DNA of 64,000 bases from Scopulibacillus darangshiensis (GTDB taxonomy: Bacteria; Bacillota; Bacilli; Bacillales; Sporolactobacillaceae): contig NZ_SLXK01000016.1 of the NCBI RefSeq assembly GCF_004341035.1, positions 23,250 to 87,249 on the forward strand, written 5' to 3'. Below, piece after piece: positions 1 through 9,648 of this stretch. Below the pieces are notes generated by a model that was not told the DNA's origin, ran no database searches, and saw nothing but the letters and a program-made list of their open reading frames with translations. Position numbers and translations under genes: made by a program. Numbering within the stretch: position 1 is the first letter of the stretch; the number at the start of each line of letters is the position of its first letter.

Positions 1-227
1 AAAAGCGAGCCGGGGCGGTGGAAGCCGGTGCAGAAGATGTGATGAAACGCACTTTTGAGATGTTTGCTTGAACTAAGCATTAAGCTTAATAGAGCAGACC
101 GGGTCATCCCCGTTAACAGATGCTAAAGCCGATTCCGCGCATGATAGCGGAATAATGAGAGTGGTACCGCGGGTAAATGTTGTATACATACGCTCGTCTC
201 TATTATATATAAGAGACGGGCGTTTTT
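1..227 (+). promoter_or_regulatory. T-box riboswitch leader 1 (5' end outside window)
   Basis: This is the first of two tandem T-box leaders upstream of the arginine operon. The T-box proper (AGAGTGGTACCGCGGG) is at 158-173 and is followed by an intrinsic terminator at 191-227. In Stem I the likely specifier codon is CGC at 48-50 followed by A, which would be read by tRNA-Arg. Its 5' part, including the promoter, lies before position 1. In this class, uncharged tRNA pairs with the specifier and the T-box bulge and stabilises the antiterminator. The call is firm; the specifier assignment is by eye. Confidence 0.9.
191..227 (+). terminator. T-box 1 regulated terminator
   Basis: An 11-bp stem (CGCTCGTCTCT with AGAGACGGGCG, one G-U pair) is followed by a T run. 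It is the terminator half of the first T-box switch. Confidence 0.88.
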
Positions 228-255
228 ATATTTTTTGGACAATGGAATAGGAATA

Positions 256-513
256 ATTGATGACAAAGAGAGTAATCGTATGGATCTGCGAAGCAGCAAG
301 CCGGGGATGATGGGAGCCTGGTGCAGAACATGCGGTGAACCGCACTTTCGAGATGTCAGCCCGAACGAAAGCAATGCTTTCATAGGGATTGACCGGGTCC
401 GCCCCCGTTAACAGTGAAGAGCCGGTTTCGCGAAAGTCAGCGAAACAACAAGAGTGGCACCGCGGGTAATCTATATCAATACTCGTCTCTTTTTCCGAGA
501 CGGGTATTTTTTG
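256..513 (+). promoter_or_regulatory. T-box riboswitch leader 2, arginine-type
   Basis: This is a second complete T-box directly after the first. It contains an AGTA motif near 271, a Stem I region, the apparent specifier CGC at 341-343 followed by A, and the T-box AGAGTGGCACCGCGGG at 451-466. A terminator hairpin follows at 479-513. It ends about 65 bases before argF. I see no separate promoter between the two leaders, so both probably act in series on one transcript. The same specifier in both is consistent with dedicated arginyl-tRNA sensing. Confidence 0.9.
479..513 (+). terminator. T-box 2 regulated terminator
   Basis: The stem ACTCGTCTC pairs with GAGACGGGT across a short T-rich loop, followed by TATTTTTT. 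It controls entry into argF. Confidence 0.88.
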
Positions 514-578
514 TTCTCATTTTTAGTTATCTATATATTGGCTATTTTCCCAATAGTGAAAATAAAGGAGTGAATGTG

Positions 579-1577
579 ATGTTAAAAGTTAACCTGGGCA
601 ACCAACCTAAACCTGTGTCATTTGAATTAAAAGGCAAAGACTTTTTGACCCTGGCTGATTTGGAACCCAATAACCTTTGCCTCCTTCTAGATGAGGCAAA
701 AGATATTAAAAATCTTCAAAAGAAAGGGATTCCGCATCCATATTTAAGCGGTAAGGTCCTTGGGATGATCTTTGAAAAATCGTCGACCAGAACCAGGGTG
801 TCCTTCGAAGTAGGCATGATGCAGCTAGGCGGCCAAGCGATATTCTTGAGTTCAAAGGATATTCAGTTAGGACGGGGAGAGACGATTGAGGACACTGCAA
901 AGGTGTTGTCCCGATATGTTGACGGCCTTATGATCAGGACCTTCGCCCATAAATCGATTGAAGAGTTCGCTTTACACTCTGAGGTTCCAGTCATTAACGG
1001 TCTGACCGACCTCCATCACCCGACACAAGTCTTAGCCGACTTATTAACAATCTATGAGCACAAAGGGGCGCTTTCCGGTCTGAAAATGTGCTATGTCGGT
1101 GACGGCAACAATAATATGTGCCATTCGCTGATGGAAGGAGCAGCAAGTAGCGGCATGCATCTTGCCATTGCCAGTCCAAACGGTTATGAACCTAATTTAA
1201 AAATAGTTGAAAATGCAAAACGAATCGGACAATTAACGGGAAGTCAAATTGATATCACAACTTCTCCAGAAGAAGCCATTGAACAGGCCGATGTTGTTGT
1301 GACGGATGTTTGGGCGAGCATGGGGCAAGAAGAGGAGCAGGAAAAGCGATTACAGACGTTTCGTCCGTATCAAGTCAATCAGTCGTTATGTTCCAAAGCA
1401 AAAGAGGATTTCATTTTTCTTCATTGCTTGCCGGCACATCGCGGAGAGGAAGTCACGTCAGACATTATTGACGGTCCGCACTCGGTCGTTTTTGATGAAG
1501 CAGAAAATCGGCTCCATGCACAGAAAGCCATTTTAAAAAACTTAATGAGTGATAAAGGTCAAACAAAAATTATTTAA
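579..1577 (+). CDS. argF: ornithine carbamoyltransferase
   Basis: Condenses ornithine with carbamoyl phosphate to citrulline in the cytoplasm. The protein has 332 residues, the usual length. Visible hallmarks are the carbamoyl-phosphate loop SSTRTR (about residues 68-73), HHPTQ in the middle, and HCLPAHRG near residue 285 (the conserved HCLP motif). The open frame runs upstream into the T-box leader, but the start at 579 has AAAGGAG at the right distance and gives the family's normal N-terminus. It is the first gene of the arg operon, 21 bases before argG. Its carbamoyl phosphate would come from CarAB at the other end of the same operon. Confidence 0.95.
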   Translation: MLKVNLGNQPKPVSFELKGKDFLTLADLEPNNLCLLLDEAKDIKNLQKKGIPHPYLSGKVLGMIFEKSSTRTRVSFEVGMMQLGGQAIFLSSKDIQLGRGETIEDTAKVLSRYVDGLMIRTFAHKSIEEFALHSEVPVINGLTDLHHPTQVLADLLTIYEHKGALSGLKMCYVGDGNNNMCHSLMEGAASSGMHLAIASPNGYEPNLKIVENAKRIGQLTGSQIDITTSPEEAIEQADVVVTDVWASMGQEEEQEKRLQTFRPYQVNQSLCSKAKEDFIFLHCLPAHRGEEVTSDIIDGPHSVVFDEAENRLHAQKAILKNLMSDKGQTKII

Positions 1578-1598
1578 CATACAAAGGGGAGAATTACC

Positions 1599-2840
1599 AT
1601 GACAAAAGAAAAGATCGTTTTAGCATATTCCGGAGGATTGGACACATCGGTATCAGTAAAATGGATACAGGAAAAATACGGTTACGATGTGATTGCACTT
1701 GGATTGGATGTCGGGGAAGGGAAAGATCTTGAAGCGATCAAACAGAAAGCGTTAGACGTGGGTGCAATAAAGGCGATCATGATTGATGGGAAGGACCTCT
1801 TAGCGAAAGATTATATTTTACCGGCATTAAAGGCAAACGCGCTGTATGAAGGGAAATATCCTCTTTCTTCTGCATTATCCCGTCCCTTAATCGCGAAGCT
1901 GTTAGTTGAAGTGGCGGAACAAGAGGGAGCTGTTGCCGTTGCACATGGCTGTACTGGCAAAGGCAATGATCAAGTTCGTTTTGAAGTGTCGATCCAAGCA
2001 CTCAACCCTGATTTAAAGGTTGTGGCACCTGTTCGTGAATGGGGGATGACAAGAGATGAAGAAATCGCTTATGCAAAAGAGAAAGGGATTCCTATTCCCG
2101 TAGATCTCGACAACCCATTCTCCATTGACGCCAATATTTGGGGGCGTGCTTGTGAAGCAGGTGTATTAGAAAATCCTTGGGCAGAAGCGCCGGAAGCGGC
2201 ATATGATTGGACGAATCCGATTCAGTCTACCCCAGATCAACCTGAGTATATCGATGTGACTTTTGAGGAAGGCGTGCCAGTGGCATTAAACGATGAAAAG
2301 CTGCCATTAGTTGAACTTATCGAAATCTTAAATGCAAAAGGCGGTCTCCACGGTATTGGCCGGATTGACCATATTGAAAATCGCCTTGTTGGCATTAAAT
2401 CAAGGGAAGTGTATGAAAATCCAGCCGCAATGATACTAATCAATGCCCATAAGGAATTGGAATTTTTGACATTAACAAGAGAAACATCCCAGTTTAAAGC
2501 AACGGTCGATCAACAACTGGCTAAATTGATCTACGACGGGTTATGGTACTCACATTTGAGAAATGCCCTTGATGCTTTTATTGCTGAAACGCAAAAAGTA
2601 GTTACTGGGAAAGTTCGGATAAAACTCCATAAAGGCTCACACGTCGTGATCGGACGTGAATCGGCAAACAGCCTTTACAATGAAGAATTGGCAACTTACA
2701 CCCAAGGCGACGCCTTTGATCACAACGCTGCTGTTGGTTTTATTAAATTATGGGGACTGCCAACAAAAGTCTTCTCTGAAGTGCATAAAAAAGAGGACTC
2801 ATGTGTGGCGGAACCGGCAAATATGAATAACGGCCAATAA
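1599..2840 (+). CDS. argG: argininosuccinate synthase
   Basis: ATP-dependent ligation of citrulline and aspartate to argininosuccinate. The 413-residue length is typical. The N-terminal [10 protein letters not shown] is the ATP pyrophosphatase P-loop, and [15 protein letters not shown] is the conserved citrulline/ATP-binding segment. The ribosome site is AAAGGGGAG before ATG. It lies 21 bases after argF and 20 before argH, in one transcript. No anomalies were seen. Confidence 0.96.
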   Translation: MTKEKIVLAYSGGLDTSVSVKWIQEKYGYDVIALGLDVGEGKDLEAIKQKALDVGAIKAIMIDGKDLLAKDYILPALKANALYEGKYPLSSALSRPLIAKLLVEVAEQEGAVAVAHGCTGKGNDQVRFEVSIQALNPDLKVVAPVREWGMTRDEEIAYAKEKGIPIPVDLDNPFSIDANIWGRACEAGVLENPWAEAPEAAYDWTNPIQSTPDQPEYIDVTFEEGVPVALNDEKLPLVELIEILNAKGGLHGIGRIDHIENRLVGIKSREVYENPAAMILINAHKELEFLTLTRETSQFKATVDQQLAKLIYDGLWYSHLRNALDAFIAETQKVVTGKVRIKLHKGSHVVIGRESANSLYNEELATYTQGDAFDHNAAVGFIKLWGLPTKVFSEVHKKEDSCVAEPANMNNGQ

Positions 2841-2860
2841 AAAGAAAGGAGGGGGATACT

Positions 2861-4231
2861 ATGGCAAAGCTTTGGGGCGGACGTTTTACAAAAGAAACAA
2901 ACAAACTTGTAGATAGCTTCACAGCTTCAATATCATTTGATCAAAAATTAGCTGAAGAAGATATTGAAGGGAGTCTCGCTCACGTCCAAATGCTCGGTGA
3001 GTGCGGCATAATCACTTCTGATGAAATGGAAAAAATAAAATCTGGATTAAACACCATTTTAAAAAAATTGAATACAGGGGAAATCGAATGGCAAGTCCAG
3101 CATGAAGACATTCATATGAACATCGAGAAACTGCTTATTGATGAAATCGGTCCGGTTGGAGGAAAGCTCCATACCGGCCGGAGCCGAAACGATCAAGTGG
3201 CAACAGATATGCACCTTTATCTTCGGAAGAAAACAAATGTACTCATAACTTTACTCGAAAAGGTCCAAACTGCTCTATTAGATCAAGCGAAGGGAAATAT
3301 AGACACCATTTTACCAGGTTATACTCATCTGCAGCGCGCACAGCCTGTATCCTTCGCTCATCACCTTTTGGCCTATTTTTGGATGTTCGAGCGGGATAAA
3401 GAACGGCTTCAAGACAGCTTGAAGCGGATCAACATTTTACCATTAGGCGCCGGGGCGCTGGCGGGGACAACATTTCCAATTGACCGCGATCGGGTGGCTG
3501 AACTATTGGCTTTCGATGATGTCTATCCTAACAGCATGGATGCAGTAAGTGACAGGGACTTTATTCTAGAATTTTTATCAATCGCATCCATTCTAATGGT
3601 CCACATGTCGAGATTATCGGAAGAAATGGTGATTTGGAGCAGTCAGGAATTCCAGTTTATTGAACTTGACGATGCCTTTTGCACAGGATCAAGTATTATG
3701 CCGCAAAAGAAAAATCCGGATGTCCCTGAGTTATTAAGGGGAAAAACAGGACGCGTGTTCGGGGATTTAGTAAGTCTCCTGACGGTTTTAAAAGGATTGC
3801 CATTAGCCTATAACAAAGATCTACAGGAAGATAAGGAAGGCATGTTTGATACAGTGGAAACCCTAGAAGGGTCCCTAACCTTGCTTGCTCCTTTACTAGA
3901 TACAATGGTGGTCAATACCGATAAAATGCGAAAGGCAGTGACGCAAGACTATTCAAATGCGACAGATATTGCTGATTATTTAGCTGTTAAAGGCGTGCCT
4001 TTCAGAGAAGCACATGAGATCATTGGAAAAATCGTCATCTATGCCATTGAAAAAGGAAAATATCTATTAGACTTGCAAATGGACGAATATAAAACATTTA
4101 GCCCTTTATTTAAAGAAGATGTCTATGAATACCTAACACCAGAACATGTTGTTGGAGCTAGAACTAGTAAAGGCGGCACAGCCGCTGGACAGATTGAACA
4201 ACAGATTAAATTAGCGGAAAACCATATTTAA
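2861..4231 (+). CDS. argH: argininosuccinate lyase
   Basis: Splits argininosuccinate into arginine and fumarate, the last step of the pathway. It has 456 residues, the usual length. The fumarase/aspartase superfamily signature [12 protein letters not shown] lies at about residues 277-288. [13 protein letters not shown] and TPGYTHLQ-like segments (here [12 protein letters not shown]) are the other conserved active-site regions. An AAAGGAGGG ribosome site precedes the ATG. It follows argG by 20 bases and precedes argC by 13. Confidence 0.96.
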   Translation: MAKLWGGRFTKETNKLVDSFTASISFDQKLAEEDIEGSLAHVQMLGECGIITSDEMEKIKSGLNTILKKLNTGEIEWQVQHEDIHMNIEKLLIDEIGPVGGKLHTGRSRNDQVATDMHLYLRKKTNVLITLLEKVQTALLDQAKGNIDTILPGYTHLQRAQPVSFAHHLLAYFWMFERDKERLQDSLKRINILPLGAGALAGTTFPIDRDRVAELLAFDDVYPNSMDAVSDRDFILEFLSIASILMVHMSRLSEEMVIWSSQEFQFIELDDAFCTGSSIMPQKKNPDVPELLRGKTGRVFGDLVSLLTVLKGLPLAYNKDLQEDKEGMFDTVETLEGSLTLLAPLLDTMVVNTDKMRKAVTQDYSNATDIADYLAVKGVPFREAHEIIGKIVIYAIEKGKYLLDLQMDEYKTFSPLFKEDVYEYLTPEHVVGARTSKGGTAAGQIEQQIKLAENHI

Positions 4232-4244
4232 AAGGGGGACCAAC

Positions 4245-5282
4245 ATGAAAGTCGGCATCATTGGAGCAAACGGATACAGCGGGGTTGAACTGATTCGCTT
4301 ACTAAAGCAGCATCCCAATGTTGACATTGAAATGCTCATTTCTCATTCGACAAGCGGTAAAAATGTCAAAGAGCTTTATCCTCATTTATCCGAAGTTTGT
4401 GAAAAGACTTTAGAAAGCATTGATGTTCAAGATGTATCGGACAGGGTTGATCTATTATTTTTCGCTACACCTTCAGGGGTCAGCCAAGGCCTGGTTCCTA
4501 AATTTATAAATAAGGGCGTGCCATGCATTGACTTGTCCGGAGACTTTCGTTTGAAAGACCCTGATGCCTATACAAAATGGTATCAGAAGCAAGGAGCTGA
4601 CCGAAGTGATCTTGAGCAAGCTGTTTACGGTTTAGCGGAAATTAATCATAAGGAAATAAAAGAGGCGAAGCTGATCGCCAATCCTGGTTGCTATCCGACC
4701 GCTTCATTATTAGGCATTCTTCCAGCAATAAAGATGGGCATCACCCAGCCTGACACATTAATCATTGATGGAAAATCAGGGATTTCAGGAGCGGGCAGAG
4801 GCGTTTCAATCGGGTCACATTTTTGTGAAGTCAATGAAAATATTAAAGCTTATAAGCTTGGCAGCCATCAACATATTCCAGAGATTGAACAAACCATACA
4901 GGACAATGCAGGGATTGACACAAACATAAGTTTTTCTCCCCATCTTGTACCGATGACAAGGGGGATCATGTGCACGATCTACGCCGATTTGAAGCAGCAA
5001 CTATCCACTGAAGAAATCGTGGGATATTATAAGGACTTTTATCATAAAAGCCATTTTGTAAGAGTTAGAGAGCCTGGTGTTTGGCCGGCTACCAAAGAAG
5101 TATATGGATCGAACTATTGTGACATTGGATTAATTGCTGATTCCCGCACCAATAGGCTAACCGTGGTTTCAGTCATCGATAACGTTGTCAAAGGGGCTTC
5201 CGGGCAGGCGGTTCAAAATATGAATCTTTTAAATGGCTGGGACGAATGGACGGGACTAAACCTGACTCCCGTGTATCCATAA
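4245..5282 (+). CDS. argC: N-acetyl-gamma-glutamyl-phosphate reductase
   Basis: NADPH-dependent reduction of N-acetylglutamyl phosphate to the semialdehyde. The protein has 345 residues. GANGYSGVELIRLL at the N-terminus is the dinucleotide-binding turn, and NPGCYPTA holds the catalytic cysteine (about residue 149). GSHQHIPEIEQ is the conserved histidine region. It sits between argH and argJ with 13- and 22-base gaps and an AAGGGGG ribosome site. Confidence 0.96.
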   Translation: MKVGIIGANGYSGVELIRLLKQHPNVDIEMLISHSTSGKNVKELYPHLSEVCEKTLESIDVQDVSDRVDLLFFATPSGVSQGLVPKFINKGVPCIDLSGDFRLKDPDAYTKWYQKQGADRSDLEQAVYGLAEINHKEIKEAKLIANPGCYPTASLLGILPAIKMGITQPDTLIIDGKSGISGAGRGVSIGSHFCEVNENIKAYKLGSHQHIPEIEQTIQDNAGIDTNISFSPHLVPMTRGIMCTIYADLKQQLSTEEIVGYYKDFYHKSHFVRVREPGVWPATKEVYGSNYCDIGLIADSRTNRLTVVSVIDNVVKGASGQAVQNMNLLNGWDEWTGLNLTPVYP

Positions 5283-5304
5283 AGAAAATGAAGGAGGATA
5301 AGAG

Positions 5305-6537
5305 ATGACTCAGATTATAGATGTTGATATTGAACACATTCATGCATTATCTCATGGCGGTGTCGCCGCCCCAAAAGGATTTAAAGCCGGTGGCCTTCAT
5401 TGCGGCATTAAGTATAAGCGGCCTGATCTTGGCTGGATCCATTCTGAAGTACCAGCTAATGCGGCAGCTGTCTACACCACCAATCAGTTCCAAGCTGCTC
5501 CTTTACTCGTTACGCAAGACAGTATTGCCATTGAACAAAAACTGCAATCTGTCGTCGTCAACTCCGGAGTCGCCAATGCTTGTACCGGTGATGAAGGAAT
5601 GACCAATGCGTATCACATGAGGAAATTATACGCTGAGCATGTTGTGGCAGAAGAACACCATATAGCTGTTGTTTCAACCGGATTAATCGGTGAACAGCTT
5701 CCTATGGAAAAGGTCAGCCATGGCATTCAGCAAATTGCCTTAGAGGATATGAATGAAGATCTATTCGAAAAAGCGATTTTAACGACGGATACAGCGACAA
5801 AACATGTGGCCCTGCAAATGGAGATTGATGGAAAGACAATCACGATCGGCGGAGCAGCAAAGGGTTCAGGAATGATTCATCCCAATATGGCAACGATGTT
5901 AGCCTTTATGACCACAGATGCTGCCGTTTCGCAAACTTATCTTCATCAAGCCTTAAAAGATATTACAAACAAAACATATAACATGATAACGGTCGACGGC
6001 GATACAAGCACAAATGACATGGTCCTCGTCATGGCTAATGGACTCGCGGAAAACAAACCCTTATCAAAAAAACACCCGCAATGGGACTTATTTGTAAAAG
6101 GATTAGAACACGCGTCGCAAACATTGGCAAAAATGATTGCTAGAGATGGCGAAGGTGCAACAAAACTTGTTGAGGTACAGGTTAAGGGTGCGGCTGATGA
6201 TCATGCAGCACAGGCTATCAGTAAAGCCGTTGCCGGGTCAAACCTTGTTAAAACGGCCATTTACGGCACAGACCCAAATTGGGGCAGAATTGTTTGTGCT
6301 GTTGGATATAGCGGCAAGCCTATTGATACCAACAACATCAAAGTTACATTGGGGCCAGTTACCGTCGTAGAAAAAGGCTTGCCTGTCCCATTTAATGAAG
6401 AAGAGGCCAAAAGTTATTTACATCAAGAAAACATTCACATTGCCGTTGAACTGGATGAAGGACAAGGTACAGCCACAGCATGGGGCTGCGATTTAACCTA
6501 CGATTATGTCAAAATCAATGCTTCTTATAGGACATAA
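5305..6537 (+). CDS. argJ: bifunctional glutamate N-acetyltransferase / ornithine acetyltransferase
   Basis: Transfers the acetyl group from N-acetylornithine to glutamate, and in bifunctional members also makes N-acetylglutamate from acetyl-CoA. It has 410 residues. The self-cleavage site is in KGSGMIHPNMATMLAF: the threonine of ATM is the family's nucleophile and the new N-terminus of the beta chain. GTDPNWGRI is also conserved. With ArgJ here, no argE is needed for a cyclic pathway, and none is present in the operon. Whether it is mono- or bifunctional cannot be read from sequence alone. Ribosome site GAAGGAGGA. Confidence 0.95.
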   Translation: MTQIIDVDIEHIHALSHGGVAAPKGFKAGGLHCGIKYKRPDLGWIHSEVPANAAAVYTTNQFQAAPLLVTQDSIAIEQKLQSVVVNSGVANACTGDEGMTNAYHMRKLYAEHVVAEEHHIAVVSTGLIGEQLPMEKVSHGIQQIALEDMNEDLFEKAILTTDTATKHVALQMEIDGKTITIGGAAKGSGMIHPNMATMLAFMTTDAAVSQTYLHQALKDITNKTYNMITVDGDTSTNDMVLVMANGLAENKPLSKKHPQWDLFVKGLEHASQTLAKMIARDGEGATKLVEVQVKGAADDHAAQAISKAVAGSNLVKTAIYGTDPNWGRIVCAVGYSGKPIDTNNIKVTLGPVTVVEKGLPVPFNEEEAKSYLHQENIHIAVELDEGQGTATAWGCDLTYDYVKINASYRT

Positions 6538-6552
6538 GGGGGCTTTTTGCAA

Positions 6553-7359
6553 ATGACCTATCTCGTTATCAAATGCGGCGGCAGTGTACTGGAAAAATTA
6601 CCTGAATCATTCTATGAAAACATCATCAAGCTGCAAGAAAGCGGACAATACCAGCCTGTTATTGTCCACGGCGGCGGACCGCTCATATCCAGCCTGCTTA
6701 ACAAGTTAAATATCAAAGTAACTTTTCATGACGGATTGCGTGTCACAACAGAAGAGGTGCTTGATATTGTCGAAATGGTCTTAAGCGGTAAAGTAAACAA
6801 ACACATTGTTAAGAATCTGTATAAAGCTGGCGGTAAAGCGTTTGGTCTAAGCGGTGTTGACGGAAATTTACTGACAGCTGCTCCAATTGAAGAAGGCGGC
6901 AATCTTGGCTTTGTCGGAAAGATCGTCGATGTTCAAACGGATGGGTTGAAACTGCTGACTGAACAAGGCACCATCCCTGTGATCTCTCCCATTGCGTTAG
7001 ACGCTAAGGGCCAGCGGTACAACATTAACGGTGATACAGCGGCAGCAGCAGTTGCAAAGGCTCTAAAGGCCAGGCTCTGTTTTATAAGCGACATTCCAGG
7101 CATTTGGGTTGAAACTGAAGGAAAGAAAACAGTTATGAAGCAAATTACCCGGAAAAAAATCTTACAATTGATCGATGACAAAGAAATCGTCGGAGGAATG
7201 GTACCAAAAGTCAAAGGAGCAATGGAAAGTCTTAAGGATGGGGTACCCGAGGTCGTGATTTTGAACGGTCTTGATGATAAGAGTTTACTGGATTATGCAA
7301 ACGGCGGAGAAGCTGGCACAAAAATTACCCTTGATGAGGAGGTGGTTACCCATGCCTGA
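6553..7359 (+). CDS. argB: acetylglutamate kinase
   Basis: Phosphorylates N-acetylglutamate, the second step of ornithine synthesis. This is an amino-acid-kinase fold with the N-terminal nucleotide motif VIKCGGSV, the substrate loop VHGGGPLIS, and GGMVPKVKGA near the C-terminus. About 268 residues. An in-frame TTG at 6547 is an alternative start. I chose ATG 6553 because AAGGGGG at 6536-6542 is 10 bases away, against only 4 for TTG, and it gives the normal N-terminus. The stop overlaps the argD start by 8 bases, implying translational coupling. Confidence 0.94.
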   Translation: MTYLVIKCGGSVLEKLPESFYENIIKLQESGQYQPVIVHGGGPLISSLLNKLNIKVTFHDGLRVTTEEVLDIVEMVLSGKVNKHIVKNLYKAGGKAFGLSGVDGNLLTAAPIEEGGNLGFVGKIVDVQTDGLKLLTEQGTIPVISPIALDAKGQRYNINGDTAAAAVAKALKARLCFISDIPGIWVETEGKKTVMKQITRKKILQLIDDKEIVGGMVPKVKGAMESLKDGVPEVVILNGLDDKSLLDYANGGEAGTKITLDEEVVTHA

Positions 7360-8572
7360 ACAATTAACGACAACCCAGTCATTAATGGCGACCTATCAGC
7401 GTTTTCCCCTTGAATTAGCAAAGGGAAAGGAAAGCTTTGTTTGGGATACAGACGGTAATCGATATTTGGATTATACATCGGGCATCGCAACTTGCAACCT
7501 GGGGCATGTACCTGATGAAGTTAAGGAAAAAGTGGAGCACCAGCTTAGTCAGCTTTGGCATTGTTCAAACCTATACCAAATCCCGCAGCAGGAGCAGTTA
7601 GCCGACATACTCATCCAAAAATCGTGTCTTGATCAAGTTTTCTTTTGTAACAGTGGTGCTGAAGCGAATGAGGCGGCAATTAAGCTGGCCAGAAAATACT
7701 CGCAAAAGATCAAGCAACAAAAGGCATTTGAAATTGTAACGTTTAATCAATCATTTCATGGCAGGTCCATGGCAACCTTATCGGCCACTGGTCAGGAGAA
7801 AATCCAAGATGGCTTTTACCCTCTTGTCGATGGCTTCCGCCACTTGCCTTTTAATAATTTTGAAGCCTTGAATGAGGTATCTAATGGCAGAACCTGTGCT
7901 GTTCTTCTTGAACTAATCCAAGGAGAAGGTGGCGTCATCCCTGCCGATATAGAATGGGTTCAAGAGCTCGCAAGAATCTGCCAAAGAAATGGCTTGCTGC
8001 TGATGGTTGATGAAATCCAAACGGGTATTGGCAGAACAGGAACTCTTTTTGCTTATGAACAATATGGCATTGAACCAGATGTCATTACGTTAGCCAAAGG
8101 ATTGGGCTCAGGTTTTCCAATAGGAGCGATGCTTGCTAAGACAGATGCTGCCAAGGCATTCGATCCCGGCAGCCACGGCAGCACATTCGGAGGTAACCCT
8201 TTAGCTGCAACGGCTGGCAAAGCAACACTTGAAACGATCCAACGTTATCACTTGCTTGAGTCGGTGCAAGAAAACAGCAAGTATTTAAAGCGGAAATTAG
8301 ACATATTGAAAACTAAGTTTCATCATTCGATTGTTGAGATTCGGGGAAAAGGGATGCTTTTAGGGGTGGTTACAAAACAGGATGCCATTACGGTTGTCCA
8401 TGAGGCAAGAAAAAAGAAGGTGCTCATTTTGTCGGCTGGTCAAAATGTTGTACGAATATTGCCTCCTTTGACAACAGACCGTGCAGAAATTGACTCGTTC
8501 CTTTCTGTCATGGAAGAGATTTTTGACAGCCTAGAGAAAGAAGGGGAGGACCTATGGAAAAAGGATATTTAG
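7352..8572 (+). CDS. argD: acetylornithine aminotransferase
   Basis: PLP-dependent transamination of N-acetylglutamate semialdehyde to N-acetylornithine. About 406 residues, class III aminotransferase. CNSGAEANEAAIKLAR binds the cofactor phosphate, and LLMVDEIQTGIGRTG carries the conserved aspartate. The Schiff-base lysine is in TLAKGLGSGFPIGA, followed by HGSTFGGNPLA. The open frame extends 27 codons upstream inside argB, but ATG 7352 has GAGGAGGTGG just before it and matches the family start. It overlaps argB by 8 bases and carA by 19. Confidence 0.95.
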   Translation: MPEQLTTTQSLMATYQRFPLELAKGKESFVWDTDGNRYLDYTSGIATCNLGHVPDEVKEKVEHQLSQLWHCSNLYQIPQQEQLADILIQKSCLDQVFFCNSGAEANEAAIKLARKYSQKIKQQKAFEIVTFNQSFHGRSMATLSATGQEKIQDGFYPLVDGFRHLPFNNFEALNEVSNGRTCAVLLELIQGEGGVIPADIEWVQELARICQRNGLLLMVDEIQTGIGRTGTLFAYEQYGIEPDVITLAKGLGSGFPIGAMLAKTDAAKAFDPGSHGSTFGGNPLAATAGKATLETIQRYHLLESVQENSKYLKRKLDILKTKFHHSIVEIRGKGMLLGVVTKQDAITVVHEARKKKVLILSAGQNVVRILPPLTTDRAEIDSFLSVMEEIFDSLEKEGEDLWKKDI

Positions 8573-9648
8573 TCCTGGAGACCGGCGATATATTTGAAGG
8601 GATGTTGATCGGCAAGAAAACCATTTCTGCCGGTGAGGTCGTTTTCAATACTAGCATGACCGGATACCAGGAAATCCTTACAGACCCGTCGTATGCCGGG
8701 CAAATGATCACCTTTTGTTACCCGCTGATCGGGAATTACGGCATCAATCATTTTGATGATGAGAGCTCGAAGCTCCATTTGTCAGGAGCAATTATCAGCG
8801 ATTTATGTCTGTCACCAAGCCATTTTCAGTCGGTCAAAACCTTTGCCGAACATCTTGAAGAAGCAGGTATTCCTTGCATCGCAGGCGTTGATACAAGGGC
8901 GATTGTAAAGAAGATCCGAAAATACGGGACGATGAAAGGCTTAATTACAACGTCACCTGATCAAGGGTTGGTAAAATCTTTTGTTCATGATCCAATCTTT
9001 AAGACTTCCATGATCGATAAGGTATCAGTAAAAAATATAAAACAGTATGCGGGTGACGGACCGCACATTGCGTTAGTCGACTACGGCTATAAAAAGTCGA
9101 TGCTCCAGGCGCTTTTGAATGAAAGGTGTAAGGTGACGGTCATACCATATTCTACAACATTTACTGAGCTTTCATCCCTAAAGCCTGACGGTGTGATGTT
9201 CAGTAATGGGCCCGGGGACCCAATGGCACTTCAAGCGTTATTTCCAGAAGTCAAAAAAATAACGGAGCATTTTCCAACCCTCGGGATATGTTTGGGACAT
9301 CAAATGATCGCCTTAGCCTATGGCGCAACAACAGAAAAACTGCTATTTGGCCATCGCGGCGCTAATCACCCCGTTAAAGAAATGCTAACGGGCAAAGTTT
9401 GGATGACATCTCAGAACCATAGCTATGTCGTAACACATAACAGCATTAACACGGATATATTTGCTGTAACTTACCAGAACGTCAATGACCGAACGATTGA
9501 AGGGTTGAAGCATAAAAGCCTGCCTATCGAAACTGTCCAGTTTCATCCAGAAGCTCACCCTGGTCCGGATGATACCCATTATATCTTCGAAACCTTTATT
9601 CAAACGCTAAGAAATGCAGGTGACATAACTTATGCCGCAACGAGATGA
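8554..9648 (+). CDS. carA: carbamoyl-phosphate synthase small (glutaminase) subunit
   Basis: Hydrolyses glutamine and channels ammonia to CarB. It has 364 residues. The N-terminal small-subunit domain begins YLVLETGDIFEG. The C-terminal class I glutamine amidotransferase domain has the nucleophile cysteine in GICLGHQMIA and the histidine/glutamate pair in QFHPEAHPGP. GGGGAGG precedes the ATG at 8554. It overlaps argD by 19 bases and carB by 17. Its place in the arg operon marks it as the arginine-pathway enzyme; a separate pyrimidine-linked copy may exist elsewhere. Confidence 0.95.
   Translation: MEKGYLVLETGDIFEGMLIGKKTISAGEVVFNTSMTGYQEILTDPSYAGQMITFCYPLIGNYGINHFDDESSKLHLSGAIISDLCLSPSHFQSVKTFAEHLEEAGIPCIAGVDTRAIVKKIRKYGTMKGLITTSPDQGLVKSFVHDPIFKTSMIDKVSVKNIKQYAGDGPHIALVDYGYKKSMLQALLNERCKVTVIPYSTTFTELSSLKPDGVMFSNGPGDPMALQALFPEVKKITEHFPTLGICLGHQMIALAYGATTEKLLFGHRGANHPVKEMLTGKVWMTSQNHSYVVTHNSINTDIFAVTYQNVNDRTIEGLKHKSLPIETVQFHPEAHPGPDDTHYIFETFIQTLRNAGDITYAATR

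Noticed and set aside
414..578. Upstream extension of the argF reading frame
   Set aside because: It runs through the T-box and terminator; the proper ribosome site and family N-terminus are at 579.
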